In this document: one piece after another, positions 21,587 to 28,637 of the stretch | Position numbering within the stretch: the stretch's first letter is position 1 | How the letters are laid out: each line of letters starts with the position of its first letter | Source of the DNA: Amycolatopsis eburnea | Lineage (GTDB): Bacteria > Actinomycetota > Actinomycetes > Mycobacteriales > Pseudonocardiaceae | Length of the DNA: 36,386 nucleotides | Direction: 5' to 3' | Assembly (NCBI RefSeq): GCF_003937945.1 | Contig: NZ_RSEC01000002.1 | Coordinates: forward strand, 1 to 36,386 | Made by a program: the position numbers and the translations under genes | Notes under the pieces: model-generated | Databases searched by the model: none | Seen by the model: only the letters and a program-made list of their open reading frames with translations | Told to the model about the DNA's origin: nothing

Positions 21587-22578
21587 CGGCGCACCTCCGT
21601 GGTCCACGGGTCGTCCCAGCTGGTCGGCATGCGCAGGACCTGGGCGTGGGTGGCCAGCAGCTGGATGATCTGGCTGCGGGTCTGGTCGGCCGGGAGGGCG
21701 GAGGCCAGCAGATCCGGAGCCCGGTCGACGTCGGCCAGCAGCGGAAGGTCCTGCTCGTGGACCGGCCATCGGATCGCGCCACCGGAGTTGACGCCGGTCG
21801 GGTTGAGGATGAGCACGGCTCGCTGCTCGTGTGTCGGCTCGGCGTGGTCGGCCACGAACGCGGTGGCGCGAGGTGTGGCCGCGAGCGCGGCGAGCAGCTG
21901 GGTGATCAGGCGCTGGTCGGCGCGGCGGGGGTCGAGCTCGGCGATCAGGCTGCCCTGCTCGTCGGCCCACTCGTCGAGCAGCTCCCACAGCCGCGAGCTG
22001 TCGCGGTAGTCGAGGTCGACGATGGTGAGCTGCGCGGCGTGGGTGACCGCGGCGACCGCGGTGCGGCTACACAGGCCGCCGTAGCCGACGACGCTGGAGC
22101 GCAGGTCGCGGGCGGTTCGGAAGCCGCCGAATCCGGTCATCACCAGGCCTTCGCGCAGGGTGACCGGCGTCCACGGCTCCAGCGGCCGCCGGTGGCGCCG
22201 GACCAGCGCGGCCGGCGGGTGCAGCACGACGGTGAGCCCGTGGTCGCGGGCCCGGTCGGCCAGCGCGGCCGCGCGATGTTCCTCGAGGAAGCCTTCGACG
22301 GCGGCCCGCTGGGACCAGGTGGCGCCGTCGTAGCCGGTGCAGGGGTTCATGCCGGGCTGGGACGCGGCGGTGAGGAACCCGGCGCGGTTGACGCGGGCGA
22401 GGGTGACGATCAGCGGCTCGGTCTCGGGGTCCGGGCCGTAGCCGGGCTGGTAGCCGGGCTGGGAGCCGACGGTGTCCTCCAGCCAGTCCGCGGTGACACG
22501 ACCGAGGTCGAGCAGGGTTTCGGCCGCCAGCCAGCGTCGGCGGTCGGCCTTCGAGACGCGGTTGAGAAGGGGCATCAT
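21583..22578 (-). CDS. Hypothetical protein, 331 residues (possible DUF6919-like)
   Basis: The protein starts MMPLLNRVSKADRRRW and continues with LAAETLLDLGRVTADWLEDT, NRAGFLTAASQPGMNPCTGY and WSQRAAVEGFLEEH. This opening resembles a family of Streptomyces mobile-element proteins (W.aArTLaDLG.LtA.WLEG...NRAGFlT..SQPG), which I recall as DUF6919; the name should be checked. Later features are LREGLVMTGFGGFRTARDLR and LTIVDLDYRDSSRLWELLDE. The first ATG is 22578 with GGAG 11 bases upstream. It overlaps the 34-residue peptide by ATGA. Function is unknown. The tandem PGYQPGYGP repeat near the start comes from a short DNA repeat. Confidence 0.82.
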   Translation of the reverse strand: MMPLLNRVSKADRRRWLAAETLLDLGRVTADWLEDTVGSQPGYQPGYGPDPETEPLIVTLARVNRAGFLTAASQPGMNPCTGYDGATWSQRAAVEGFLEEHRAAALADRARDHGLTVVLHPPAALVRRHRRPLEPWTPVTLREGLVMTGFGGFRTARDLRSSVVGYGGLCSRTAVAAVTHAAQLTIVDLDYRDSSRLWELLDEWADEQGSLIAELDPRRADQRLITQLLAALAATPRATAFVADHAEPTHEQRAVLILNPTGVNSGGAIRWPVHEQDLPLLADVDRAPDLLASALPADQTRSQIIQLLATHAQVLRMPTSWDDPWTTEVRR

Positions 22579-22667
22579 GAGACTTGTTGCTCCGTTCTGG
22601 GATGGACGGGGTGGCGAACCCGGGTGGGCGGCTCGTTCTTGGTCGGAGGGGCCACCCACCCGGGGTG

Positions 22668-22775
22668 TCAGAGGTGGCGCCGGGCGTTGTCGTAGACGCA
22701 GCCGTGCCCGAAGCAATTGCCGTTGCTGTTGGCCGGGTGGCCATTCGGGCAGGTCTGGGGTTCGTTCTTCGGCAC
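22668..22775 (-). CDS. 35-residue Cys/His microprotein
   Basis: A GTG at 22775 with AAGGAAG seven bases upstream opens VPKNEPQTCPNGHPANSNGN followed by CFGHGCVYDNARRHL. Three Cys and several His (CPNGH...CFGHGC) suggest a metal-binding knuckle. The frame further upstream is low-complexity. It lies in the same operon as two other Cys-rich small proteins. Confidence 0.72.
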   Translation of the reverse strand: MPKNEPQTCPNGHPANSNGNCFGHGCVYDNARRHL

Positions 22776-22819
22776 GAAGAGCTTCCTTTCGAAGGTTGGG
22801 TTTTCCGAGGGGTTGAGGG

Positions 22820-23002
22820 TCAGCGCGGGTGGGCGGAGCCGTAGAGGCGGAAGCAGGGTCGCTCGTCCAGCTCCTGCCGGGACTGAGCGTGCGGGCCGCA
22901 CATTCGGTCGCCCGCGTAGGTGGTGGTGGCGGGGGCGGAGCAGCACGAGCAGGTGTCGGAGTTGGTGTTGTCGGAGTTGCTGTTGCTGCTCTTGCCGAAC
23001 AT
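22820..23002 (-). CDS. 60-residue Cys-rich protein
   Basis: ATG at 23002 has GGAGGA eight bases upstream. The sequence MFGKSSNSNSDNTNSDTCSC continues CSAPATTTYAGDRMCGPHAQ: a Ser/Asn-rich disordered start and a CSCC...CGPH cluster that fits a small zinc knuckle. It has no recognised family; composition and position ally it with the microproteins at 22668 and 19740. Confidence 0.75.
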   Translation of the reverse strand: MFGKSSNSNSDNTNSDTCSCCSAPATTTYAGDRMCGPHAQSRQELDERPCFRLYGSAHPR

Positions 23003-23033
23003 GACTTGTTCCTCCAAATAGGACGGTGCCGGT

Positions 23034-23483
23034 TCAGTTGAAGTGGCGGCCGCCGAGGTGGCCGTCGGTGGCGAGTTTCTTGGCGAGCCGGTCGATGCGC
23101 CCCCAGTTGCTGCTGATGACGGTTCGGGCCATGGCCTGGTGTTTGGCCTGCGAAACGGAGCCGTGGCGGCGGAGGCCGCGGTAGTTGCTGAGGTCCGATT
23201 CCGAGCACTGGCGGGACCAGCGAAGGGCCTGGCCGCGCCACATTCCGGCGTTGCGCTGCACCCAGGCGGCGCCGGCCTCCAAGCCGCCGAAGAACACGGC
23301 GAGCGCGCCGTCGACCTGCTTCTGGTCGGTCATGTCCGGTTCGGCGTGCTGGGTCTGGCCGGCGTCGCCGTTGATCCAAAGCTTCACGACCTTGATGCCG
23401 TACTTGCTGCAGACCATGGCGTGGCCGACCTCGTGCGCGGCCAGGGCGAGGATCTCGGCTTCCTCAGCGGTGTACTTCGGCAC
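23034..23483 (-). CDS. Metallopeptidase-like protein with HEVGH, 149 residues
   Basis: The GTG at 23483 follows AGGT. Residues 17-21 are HEVGH within LALAAHEVGHAMVCSKYGIK, the zinc-binding HExxH helix in the form seen in M41 (FtsH-type) and M50 proteases. Further on, GALAVFFGGLEAGAAWVQRN is the kind of Gly/Ala-rich helix that follows in M41-like domains, and QCSESDLSNY may carry the third acidic ligand. There is no AAA domain or membrane segment, so this is a stand-alone protease-like domain, active or degenerate. It lies between two short genes in the operon. Confidence 0.82.
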   Translation of the reverse strand: MPKYTAEEAEILALAAHEVGHAMVCSKYGIKVVKLWINGDAGQTQHAEPDMTDQKQVDGALAVFFGGLEAGAAWVQRNAGMWRGQALRWSRQCSESDLSNYRGLRRHGSVSQAKHQAMARTVISSNWGRIDRLAKKLATDGHLGGRHFN

Positions 23484-23498
23484 GGCGTTGACCTCGTT

Positions 23499-23699
23499 TC
23501 AGCTGTTCACGACGAAGTTGGCGACAACGCCGGCGATCGTGGCCGTGTTCATCACCGTCACGTCGGCGGCGGTGCACTCGGGGCCGGCGGCCGCCGCGGT
23601 GGGCTCGCTGCGCCGACGGGAGCGGGCCCGGTCGTTGCGTTCGAGGGCCTCGCCGGCGGCGGCCCACTCTTCGCGCAGCTGCTGCAGACGGCGGCCCAC
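23499..23699 (-). CDS. Small protein with basic coil, 66 residues
   Basis: The GTG at 23699 starts one base after the stop of the preceding gene and has GAGGAG eight bases upstream. The protein VGRRLQQLREEWAAAGEALE then RNDRARSRRRSEPT is a charged helix, and the end TIAGVVANFVVNS is a short hydrophobic, possibly amphipathic tail. No family is recognised. Tight coupling to 23701 indicates joint function. Confidence 0.72.
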   Translation of the reverse strand: MGRRLQQLREEWAAAGEALERNDRARSRRRSEPTAAAAGPECTAADVTVMNTATIAGVVANFVVNS

Positions 23700-23700
23700 G

Positions 23701-24150
23701 TCAGCACTCCTCGCCGACGACCCGGGCGAACTCGTCGAGCTGGGCCTCGTCCATGCCCGCGGCGGACTGGCCCGACTTCGCGGCCTCCTTGATCCGGCGC
23801 AGCCGGTAGGACACCGCGCTCTTGCCGGACAGCTCCAGCGCGCTGGCCAGCCGTTCCAGCGCGATCTTCTTCTCCGCGCACCGCGAGAGAACGCGTTCCT
23901 CCTGGCCCTCGATAACCATCCGGACCAGGTGCAGGTGCAGCAGCAACGTGTAGAGGTCGTCCTCGTCCTCGTCAAGCAGCGGATCGCGCCCGTCGACGTC
24001 CCGGTGGCGCAGCGCCTCGACCAGGCCCTGCAGCCGCGACATCAGCACCGCCACTGCGGGCCGGTCGTTCTCGACGTCCACGGTGACCGTGACCTCGGCC
24101 GGCTTGCCCATCGGCAGCCACGTCGGCAGGTAGTTCGACCAGTGATTCAC
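23701..24150 (-). CDS. Helical protein heading the small-protein operon, 149 residues
   Basis: GTG at 24150 follows GAGGAG (spacing five to six). The N-terminal strand KPAEVTVTVDVENDRPAVAV leads to helices (VLMSRLQGLVEALRHRDVDG; acidic DEDEDDLYTLLLHLHLVRM) and a helix-turn-helix-like segment ALERLASALELSGKSAVSYR with LRRIKEAAKSG. The last part resembles a DNA-binding or ParB-type helix pair, but this is tentative. It is the first gene of a 12-gene minus-strand operon and the GntR operator lies 18 bases upstream. Confidence 0.78.
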   Translation of the reverse strand: MNHWSNYLPTWLPMGKPAEVTVTVDVENDRPAVAVLMSRLQGLVEALRHRDVDGRDPLLDEDEDDLYTLLLHLHLVRMVIEGQEERVLSRCAEKKIALERLASALELSGKSAVSYRLRRIKEAAKSGQSAAGMDEAQLDEFARVVGEEC

Positions 24151-24167
24151 CAAAACTCCTCAGTCGT

Positions 24168-24192
24168 GTTGGTTATGTTCGTTATAACCAAC
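24168..24192. promoter_or_regulatory. GntR operator in front of the small-protein operon
   Basis: GTTGGTTAT (24168-24176) and ATAACCAAC (24184-24192) are perfect inverted arms with a seven-base centre. The half-site is the same as at 28041-28056 and 28098-28115, around the gene for the GntR regulator. A weak minus-strand promoter (TTGGTC with TACCAT) ends just upstream, so the site would cover the transcription start. Confidence 0.8.
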
Positions 24193-24244
24193 ATGATGGT
24201 ACAAGATTCTGTTCTGGACCAAGGTCCAATCGGGTGAACCGGGT

Positions 24245-24264
24245 ACGTATAGGGCGTTATACGT
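24245..24264. promoter_or_regulatory. ACGTATA/TATACGT dyad
   Basis: Perfect seven-base arms (24245-24251, 24258-24264) around GGGCGT, between the 3' end of the rep gene and the promoter of the 24150 operon. It is a second candidate operator or a factor-binding site; it is too short to act as a good terminator. Confidence 0.5.
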
Positions 24265-24279
24265 GTTTGACCTGCGCGC

Positions 24280-25827
24280 TTACCGCCGTCGATGAGCAGA
24301 CCCGCCGATGCGACCTTCCTCAGCTGCCCGTTGACGAGCACGTTCCAGGACTCGCAGGCGCCGCTCGACAGGGTCAAGGCCGGCGAATTCGTCGTCGGCG
24401 CCAGCGTCGGGCCGGACGGTCGCCACGACGGGTGCGCTGCGATGTGCCTTGGCGATCAGCTGCTGCTGTAGCGATGTTCGGAGCTCGCGGGTCACACGGG
24501 CTTCGGCGAGCATCTCGCGGACCTCCGCGACCGCCGCGACCCGCGCCGCGTCGGCTCGCTGCTCGGTTGCCAGCTCGGCGGCGCACTTGCGGCCGTACGC
24601 GGTGATCGCCTCGGGCGTGAAGACGTGGATCTTCTCGATCGCGCGACCATGAACCTCCTGGCCAAGGCGCCGGGAGAAGGCCTCGTCCTCGCGCCGAGCG
24701 CGAACGGCGCGACGGCCGGGCAGAGGCCTGCCGTGGTCGTCGAGCCAGGCGGACAACCGGCTGCGAACCCAGCCCGTCGGGTGTATAACGGCGTACTCAG
24801 CGTGGCCTGATTCGGTACCTGACCAGCCGGTCGGGCGGTAGCGCATAGCCCAGACGATGCACCGATTCGTCCAGCCAGCACGCCACCAGCGGCGGCAAAC
24901 CGCACGGATGGCCTTCGGACTCATCCGACCCAGGACGGGGTGCTCACGACGCAGCTCAGCGGCAGCAGCGAGCATCTCACCCCGGCTGGTCGGGACCTTC
25001 ATCGCGAACCCGCCAGCCTGCTTCTCGTCGATGCGGCCGCGAAGCGGCTCAATCTTGGGCTCTTCCAGTCCGGAAAGCGGCGCTGACCTGTGGAAAAGTT
25101 CGCTCGCGCGCGTACGTAGGTAACCAACTTCGATCTTTAACTCTAGAAGATCAAAAGACCAAGAAGGGGTCCAGTTTTTCTCCCCAGCTGCCCTGAGCAG
25201 CGCAATCTTCTCCCGCAGCTCGGACAGCGTCGTCAGGTAGCGACGGTGCCGTTCCTGGGGCTCCAGCTGCTCCGCAGCGGCGGGGACCAGGAGGCCGTAG
25301 ACGGCCGCGCGGTTGCCTTCGATCGGGCTGGCCATGGGCCGGAACTGCGGGGTGCTGCCGGGCTCGATGCGGTCGATCCAGCCCAGGATCCACAGCTGGC
25401 GCAGCCAGGCGGCGAGCGTGGAGCGCCCCCAGCCGGTGGCGGCCTGCAGGCGGGCCCAGGTCGGCCAGGCCTCGGCGGTGGACCAGTCGGCCCAGTTCCG
25501 CAGCGTCTCCACGAGGATCCGGAGACGGCGCTGAGCGTCCCGGCGCAGCTGCTGCAGCCACGGCACGGCGAGCAGCAGCTTGGCCCACTCGGTGGGCCCG
25601 TCAGCGGGCCGGACGGGCACCGCGGCGGCCGGAGGGGCGCCGGCCTCGGCGGCCGCGACCTTCCCACCGAACTGCAGCCAGCAGCGGCCGCACAGCGTCG
25701 CCATCTCCGGGCTGGTGAAGCGCAGCGGCAGGTCACGCCGCAGCTCAGCAGCGACGTTTCCGCAGGTAAAGCAGGGTAGGTCGGCGCGCCTCTGGTGCGC
25801 ACCGGACCCAGGGCTTATTCTGGGCAC
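24280..25827 (-). CDS. Candidate plasmid replication initiator, 515 residues
   Basis: The N-terminus has a zinc ribbon (CFTC near residue 19, CGRC near 46). Residues about 105-165 form a winged-helix-like domain: LRNWADWSTAEAWPTWARLQ, AATGWGRSTLAAWLRQLWIL, GWIDRIEPGSTPQ. This matches the Wing-helix region seen in replication proteins of theta-type actinobacterial plasmids. The second half has HPTGWVRSRLSAWLDDHGRP preceded by IRAVCRRWWRAGWT and a basic helical C-terminus. I infer Rep because it is the only candidate in the window and because a copG-like gene and antisense RNA precede it. The GTG at 25827 has AAGGGA six bases upstream. No rolling-circle HUH motif is visible. Confidence 0.72.
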   Translation of the reverse strand: MPRISPGSGAHQRRADLPCFTCGNVAAELRRDLPLRFTSPEMATLCGRCWLQFGGKVAAAEAGAPPAAAVPVRPADGPTEWAKLLLAVPWLQQLRRDAQRRLRILVETLRNWADWSTAEAWPTWARLQAATGWGRSTLAAWLRQLWILGWIDRIEPGSTPQFRPMASPIEGNRAAVYGLLVPAAAEQLEPQERHRRYLTTLSELREKIALLRAAGEKNWTPSWSFDLLELKIEVGYLRTRASELFHRSAPLSGLEEPKIEPLRGRIDEKQAGGFAMKVPTSRGEMLAAAAELRREHPVLGRMSPKAIRAVCRRWWRAGWTNRCIVWAMRYRPTGWSGTESGHAEYAVIHPTGWVRSRLSAWLDDHGRPLPGRRAVRARREDEAFSRRLGQEVHGRAIEKIHVFTPEAITAYGRKCAAELATEQRADAARVAAVAEVREMLAEARVTRELRTSLQQQLIAKAHRSAPVVATVRPDAGADDEFAGLDPVERRLRVLERARQRAAEEGRIGGSAHRRR

Positions 25828-25997
25828 ACGAAATCCCTTGCGGAAGGGTGAATGGCCCGGCTGGTAACCGGGCCGCCTGAGCGGCGATCGGGCTGGTAAC
25901 CCGAAACCGATCAGTACGGATGACGGCGACTGGCAGGTCGCCCGAAGCGAACGACGAGGCGAGCGGCTGGCAACCGCGGCGCCTCGTCTTTATTTAT
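25827..25997 (+). ncRNA. Candidate antisense (counter-transcribed) RNA over the rep leader
   Basis: Four successive hairpins share the loop CTGG(T/C)A(A/G): stems 25854-25860/25868-25874, 25888-25892/25900-25904, 25925-25930/25937-25942 and 25954-25961/25980-25987. The last, ACGAGGCG/CGCCTCGT followed by CTTTATTTAT, is a factor-independent terminator on the plus strand, so a plus-strand transcript opposite the rep leader is expected. A -10-like TATTCT (25816-25821) would start it near 25827. The boundaries are approximate. Confidence 0.68.
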
Positions 25998-26215
25998 GCG
26001 GTCATCAGCTGCTCCTGGATCGGGAAGTCGTAGCTGACCTCGATGCCCTGCTCTTGCAGGTGCTCGGACACGAGGCGGGCACAGAAGTCGTTGAAGTCCA
26101 TGCCGTGAGCCTGGGCGTACTGCTCCGCAGCCTCGGCCAGCGGAACCGCCAAGCGCAGCTGTTTACGCACGCGCGGCCCCTTTGAGGGCCTGCCGGTCTT
26201 CCGACGTTCCTCCAT
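25994..26215 (-). CDS. Ribbon-helix-helix (CopG-like) protein, 73 residues
   Basis: ATG at 26215 opens MEERRKTGRPSKGPRVRKQL then RLAVPLAEAAEQYAQAHGMD, with a basic strand followed by two helices typical of the ribbon-helix-helix fold, ending HLQEQGIEVSYDFPIQEQLM. It lies directly upstream of rep on the same strand and probably represses the copy-control promoter; the dyad GGCCGT/ACGGCC just upstream of the start is its likely site. No ribosome site is clear. The plus-strand terminator of the antisense RNA overlaps its stop codon. Confidence 0.8.
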   Translation of the reverse strand: MEERRKTGRPSKGPRVRKQLRLAVPLAEAAEQYAQAHGMDFNDFCARLVSEHLQEQGIEVSYDFPIQEQLMTA

Positions 26216-26218
26216 GCT

Positions 26219-26243
26219 GGCCGTTCTATCGTTTTGGACGGCC
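26219..26243. promoter_or_regulatory. Dyad upstream of the copG-like gene
   Basis: GGCCGT (26219-26224) and ACGGCC (26238-26243) with a 13-base AT-rich centre, 4 bases from the ATG. It is the probable operator of the ribbon-helix-helix protein. Confidence 0.55.
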
Positions 26244-26277
26244 GAAAGGTGGGAGACACGCCGCTGTCCCGAGCAGA

Positions 26278-27231
26278 TCACTGCTGGTCACCAAGGCCCT
26301 TGTCAGCGACGACCTCGACGTGTTCGTGATCGCCACTGAGCCGGACCAGGTACGCGTGTCCGGGGCGGAGTGTGGCCGGCCTCAGCTGCTCTGGCCAAGC
26401 TTCGACGAGCGGGCTGCCGTAGCCGTAGTGAAGGCGCCAGCCGGTTCCCGGATCGAACAGCACGACGGGCTTGCTCGGGGTGATGCAGAGGGGACGGGGG
26501 ATCGACGGCCGGAGTGATGGGGCGGCGGCCGACGTCGAGTTCGGCATGGTATCCAGACCGGCAACCGGCCAACTTGCTACTCGCCGGGTTCCCGGATCGA
26601 CGTCGGTCGGGTTTCCGCGCGCGTCTTCGACGGTTTCGCGGATCTGGGGCAGCTCGAGACGTTCACTGGGAAGTCGGACGACGGGAGCGAGCTGGTTCTC
26701 GGTGCTGATCTCCTTGATGCCCTCGTCGCTGGTCCACTGCTCGAACAGCGCGCCAGATCGACGTCCGGGAACTTCGACGGTACGCAGGTGCTGGGCGCCG
26801 AGGGACCGGTAGTAGTCCTGCAGACCGCGGTTGGTGCGCCAGACGTCCCAGCGGATCAGGTTCACACCGTGCTCCCGAGCGTATTCCGCGGACCAGCTGA
26901 TCAGCAATTTGCCGAGACCGTGACCTTTCCACTGAATCGCTGTTGCGAGTTTGGAAAGGTAATAGGCTGGCTGCGCTATTTCGCGCGAGCTCCAGAAGTC
27001 CGAATCCGCCACCGTGTTTGTCGTAAGCGTGGCCACGGCCATGTCCGCCGCGTCCCGCAACAGCCAGGTGAACCCCTGCGCGATCGCGTCCTGCATCAGC
27101 GGCTTGAACTCCCGGGTGCTCCACTGATCGGAGCCGCGTTCGTGCAGCCATGCTGTGCGCTGGTCGAGCAGGTCCATGACGATCGAGAGTTCGTCGGCCT
27201 TCGCTCGGGCCATGCGGAACGGTCTGCTCAC
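26278..27231 (-). CDS. GNAT acetyltransferase with C-terminal extension, 317 residues
   Basis: The first half contains the GNAT core: LDQRTAWLHERG, TWLLRDAADMAVATLTT, YYLSKLATAIQWKGHGLGKL with the acetyl-CoA loop, WSAEYAREHGVNLIRWDVWR and NRGLQDYYRSLGAQHLRTVE. The second half (about 150 residues, Pro/Arg-rich then PKPVVLFDPGTGWRLHYGYG) is not part of GNAT and its role is unknown. The GTG at 27231 overlaps the GntR stop as GTGA, so the two are translated together. GNAT genes next to GntR repressors are common on actinobacterial elements; the target could be the regulator, the initiator or a small molecule. Confidence 0.87.
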   Translation of the reverse strand: MSRPFRMARAKADELSIVMDLLDQRTAWLHERGSDQWSTREFKPLMQDAIAQGFTWLLRDAADMAVATLTTNTVADSDFWSSREIAQPAYYLSKLATAIQWKGHGLGKLLISWSAEYAREHGVNLIRWDVWRTNRGLQDYYRSLGAQHLRTVEVPGRRSGALFEQWTSDEGIKEISTENQLAPVVRLPSERLELPQIRETVEDARGNPTDVDPGTRRVASWPVAGLDTMPNSTSAAAPSLRPSIPRPLCITPSKPVVLFDPGTGWRLHYGYGSPLVEAWPEQLRPATLRPGHAYLVRLSGDHEHVEVVADKGLGDQQ

Positions 27232-28022
27232 AGCTCTTTGGTGTCCTTCCTGGTGGACTCGATAATGTCGAGCGCCGAGCGGTCTCCTTGTTCCCAAAGC
27301 AGCCGATTTCTTTGACCTAGGCGCAGGTATTTAGTCACGCGAGTGATTCGCTTTTTTGTGGCGGCGGTGCGGATCTGCACGATGAGGGGACTGCCAACCG
27401 GAATGGCGAGGACCTGGGCTTCGTCGGCGTCTGCGGTGTCGTCGAATACCTCGTCGAGGTGTGCGATCTCCTCGTGGCCGGCGGTCTTGAGTGCCCGGAT
27501 CGTGCCTTGCGGAAGGTCGTGCTCGACGTCTAGGCCGACTTCTTCGGCGAGGTCGCGGGGGTAGTAGCTGGTTTCGATCGACCACGGCTCGTCGTTGAGC
27601 ATCTGCCGGATCTCGCGCACGATCACCGGCTGAGTCGGGTCGCCTCCCAGACGGGCTGCGATGTCGGCCGGTGGGATCTCGACGCGTCGTTCGAAGACCT
27701 TCTTCGGGTTGCGTCCGGCTCGGTGCGCGATCTCGGTGAAGGCGTCCTCGCCGGACGCTCGGCGATCGGCGCGGATGGCCATGTTCGCGTAGATGTCGGT
27801 GCGGCCGCGCTGCCGAACGATCGTGCCGCGGCGTCCCTGGGTGTAGCCGGTGTAGACGTAGCCGCGGTTGGCCAGCTGCTCGATGCCTTGGCGCACCGTG
27901 ATGCGGCTGGCGTTGAACCGCTTCTCCAGCTCGGGGATGCGCGGGAGTAGCTCGCCTGGTTGCCAGGTGCCGTCGTCGATTTCGGCGGCGAGCACCTGCG
28001 CGATGCGTTCGTACGTGTGCAT
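27228..28022 (-). CDS. GntR/HutC-family transcriptional repressor (KorSA-like), 264 residues
   Basis: The N-terminal winged helix is classic: YERIAQVLAAEIDDGTWQPG, ELLPRIPELEKRFNASRITV, RQGIEQLANRGYVYTGYTQG. The C-terminal domain (FTEIAHRAGRNPKKVFERRV; PVIVREIRQMLNDEPWSIET; SPLIVQIRTAATKKRITRVT) is a UTRA effector-binding fold. The ATG at 28022 follows AGGAG at eight bases. Sites matching its probable operator are in its own leader (28041-28056), over the promoter of the transfer operon and before 24150. In pSAM2 the GntR protein KorSA represses replication and transfer genes, and this protein is in the corresponding position. Confidence 0.9.
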   Translation of the reverse strand: MHTYERIAQVLAAEIDDGTWQPGELLPRIPELEKRFNASRITVRQGIEQLANRGYVYTGYTQGRRGTIVRQRGRTDIYANMAIRADRRASGEDAFTEIAHRAGRNPKKVFERRVEIPPADIAARLGGDPTQPVIVREIRQMLNDEPWSIETSYYPRDLAEEVGLDVEHDLPQGTIRALKTAGHEEIAHLDEVFDDTADADEAQVLAIPVGSPLIVQIRTAATKKRITRVTKYLRLGQRNRLLWEQGDRSALDIIESTRKDTKEL

Positions 28023-28040
28023 CTTCTGGCTCCTGAGCTT

Positions 28041-28056
28041 GTTGGTTATGGCCAAC
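28041..28056. promoter_or_regulatory. GntR operator in the repressor's own leader
   Basis: GTTGG (28041-28045) and CCAAC (28052-28056) with centre TTATGG: the half-site GTTGGTTAT is complete on the left. It lies just upstream of the GntR start, so it would autoregulate. Confidence 0.75.
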
Positions 28057-28070
28057 TTAGCCGACCTCCC

Positions 28071-28115
28071 TTGACAACGTCGTTGAACCTGTTGATCATA
28101 ACCAACATAACCAAG
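28071..28115 (+). promoter_or_regulatory. Transfer-operon promoter with overlapping operators
   Basis: TTGACA (28071-28076), a 17-base spacer and GATCAT (28094-28099) form a good -35/-10 pair. Two direct half-sites, ATAACCAAC (28098-28106) and ATAACCAAG (28107-28115), overlap the -10 and the expected start, so the GntR protein would block transcription of 28212-34489. Confidence 0.8.
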
Positions 28116-28211
28116 ACAAAACTTGGACACAAGCTGGACACAAAGTGGGCCCCCGCCGGAGGCGACCGACGAGGGCCTGAACAGGTCAGACGACGTTAGG
28201 AGCCCGACCCG

Positions 28212-28637
28212 ATGTATGACGTTATCGCAGGTGAAGCGGTGGGATTGGCCGGTCTGCTGGTGCGTTCAGCTGAACCGGTGGTGCAGGTGACCTCCCATGT
28301 CGAAGTGGATCTTGAGCCGTACGGCGACGCCGAGCTGAGCGACGAGCAGCTGCTCGCCCACGCCCGGATGGAGCTGCAGGCGGCGCAGCTGGAGCGGACC
28401 CGCGGTCAGCTTCGCGGCGAGGCCGGTCCCGGGCCGGTGCTCGGTTCGTACCGGCGGCCGGTGATCGACGCTCTCGACGAGGTGCTGGCGGGGTTCGACA
28501 CCCAGATCGACGTCTACGCGGACCTGACGGACGCGGTGCTGCCGGGGACGTGGCCGGCGCGCAACGAGCTGGAGGTCCGTCGGGAGCGGCGGACCACGGC
28601 CCGGGTGCTGCGCAACGCGATCGGGGGTGTCGCGTGA
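28212..28637 (+). CDS. Hypothetical protein, first gene of the transfer operon, 141 residues
   Basis: ATG at 28212 has AGGAG upstream. MYDVIAGEAVGLAGLLVRSA is followed by strands (VVQVTSHVEVDLEPYGDA) and long helices (LSDEQLLAHARMELQAAQLE; RPVIDALDEVLAGFDTQIDV). It has no recognised domain. Its stop overlaps the start of the Wbl gene as GTGA. Genes of this kind at the head of actinobacterial transfer operons are frequently uncharacterised. Confidence 0.82.
   Translation: MYDVIAGEAVGLAGLLVRSAEPVVQVTSHVEVDLEPYGDAELSDEQLLAHARMELQAAQLERTRGQLRGEAGPGPVLGSYRRPVIDALDEVLAGFDTQIDVYADLTDAVLPGTWPARNELEVRRERRTTARVLRNAIGGVA

Noticed and set aside
25854..25987. Repeated CTGG(T/C)A(A/G) units as a CRISPR array
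   Set aside because: The repeated part is only about seven bases, each copy sits in a hairpin with different arms, spacings vary and there are no cas genes. A structured RNA explains it better.
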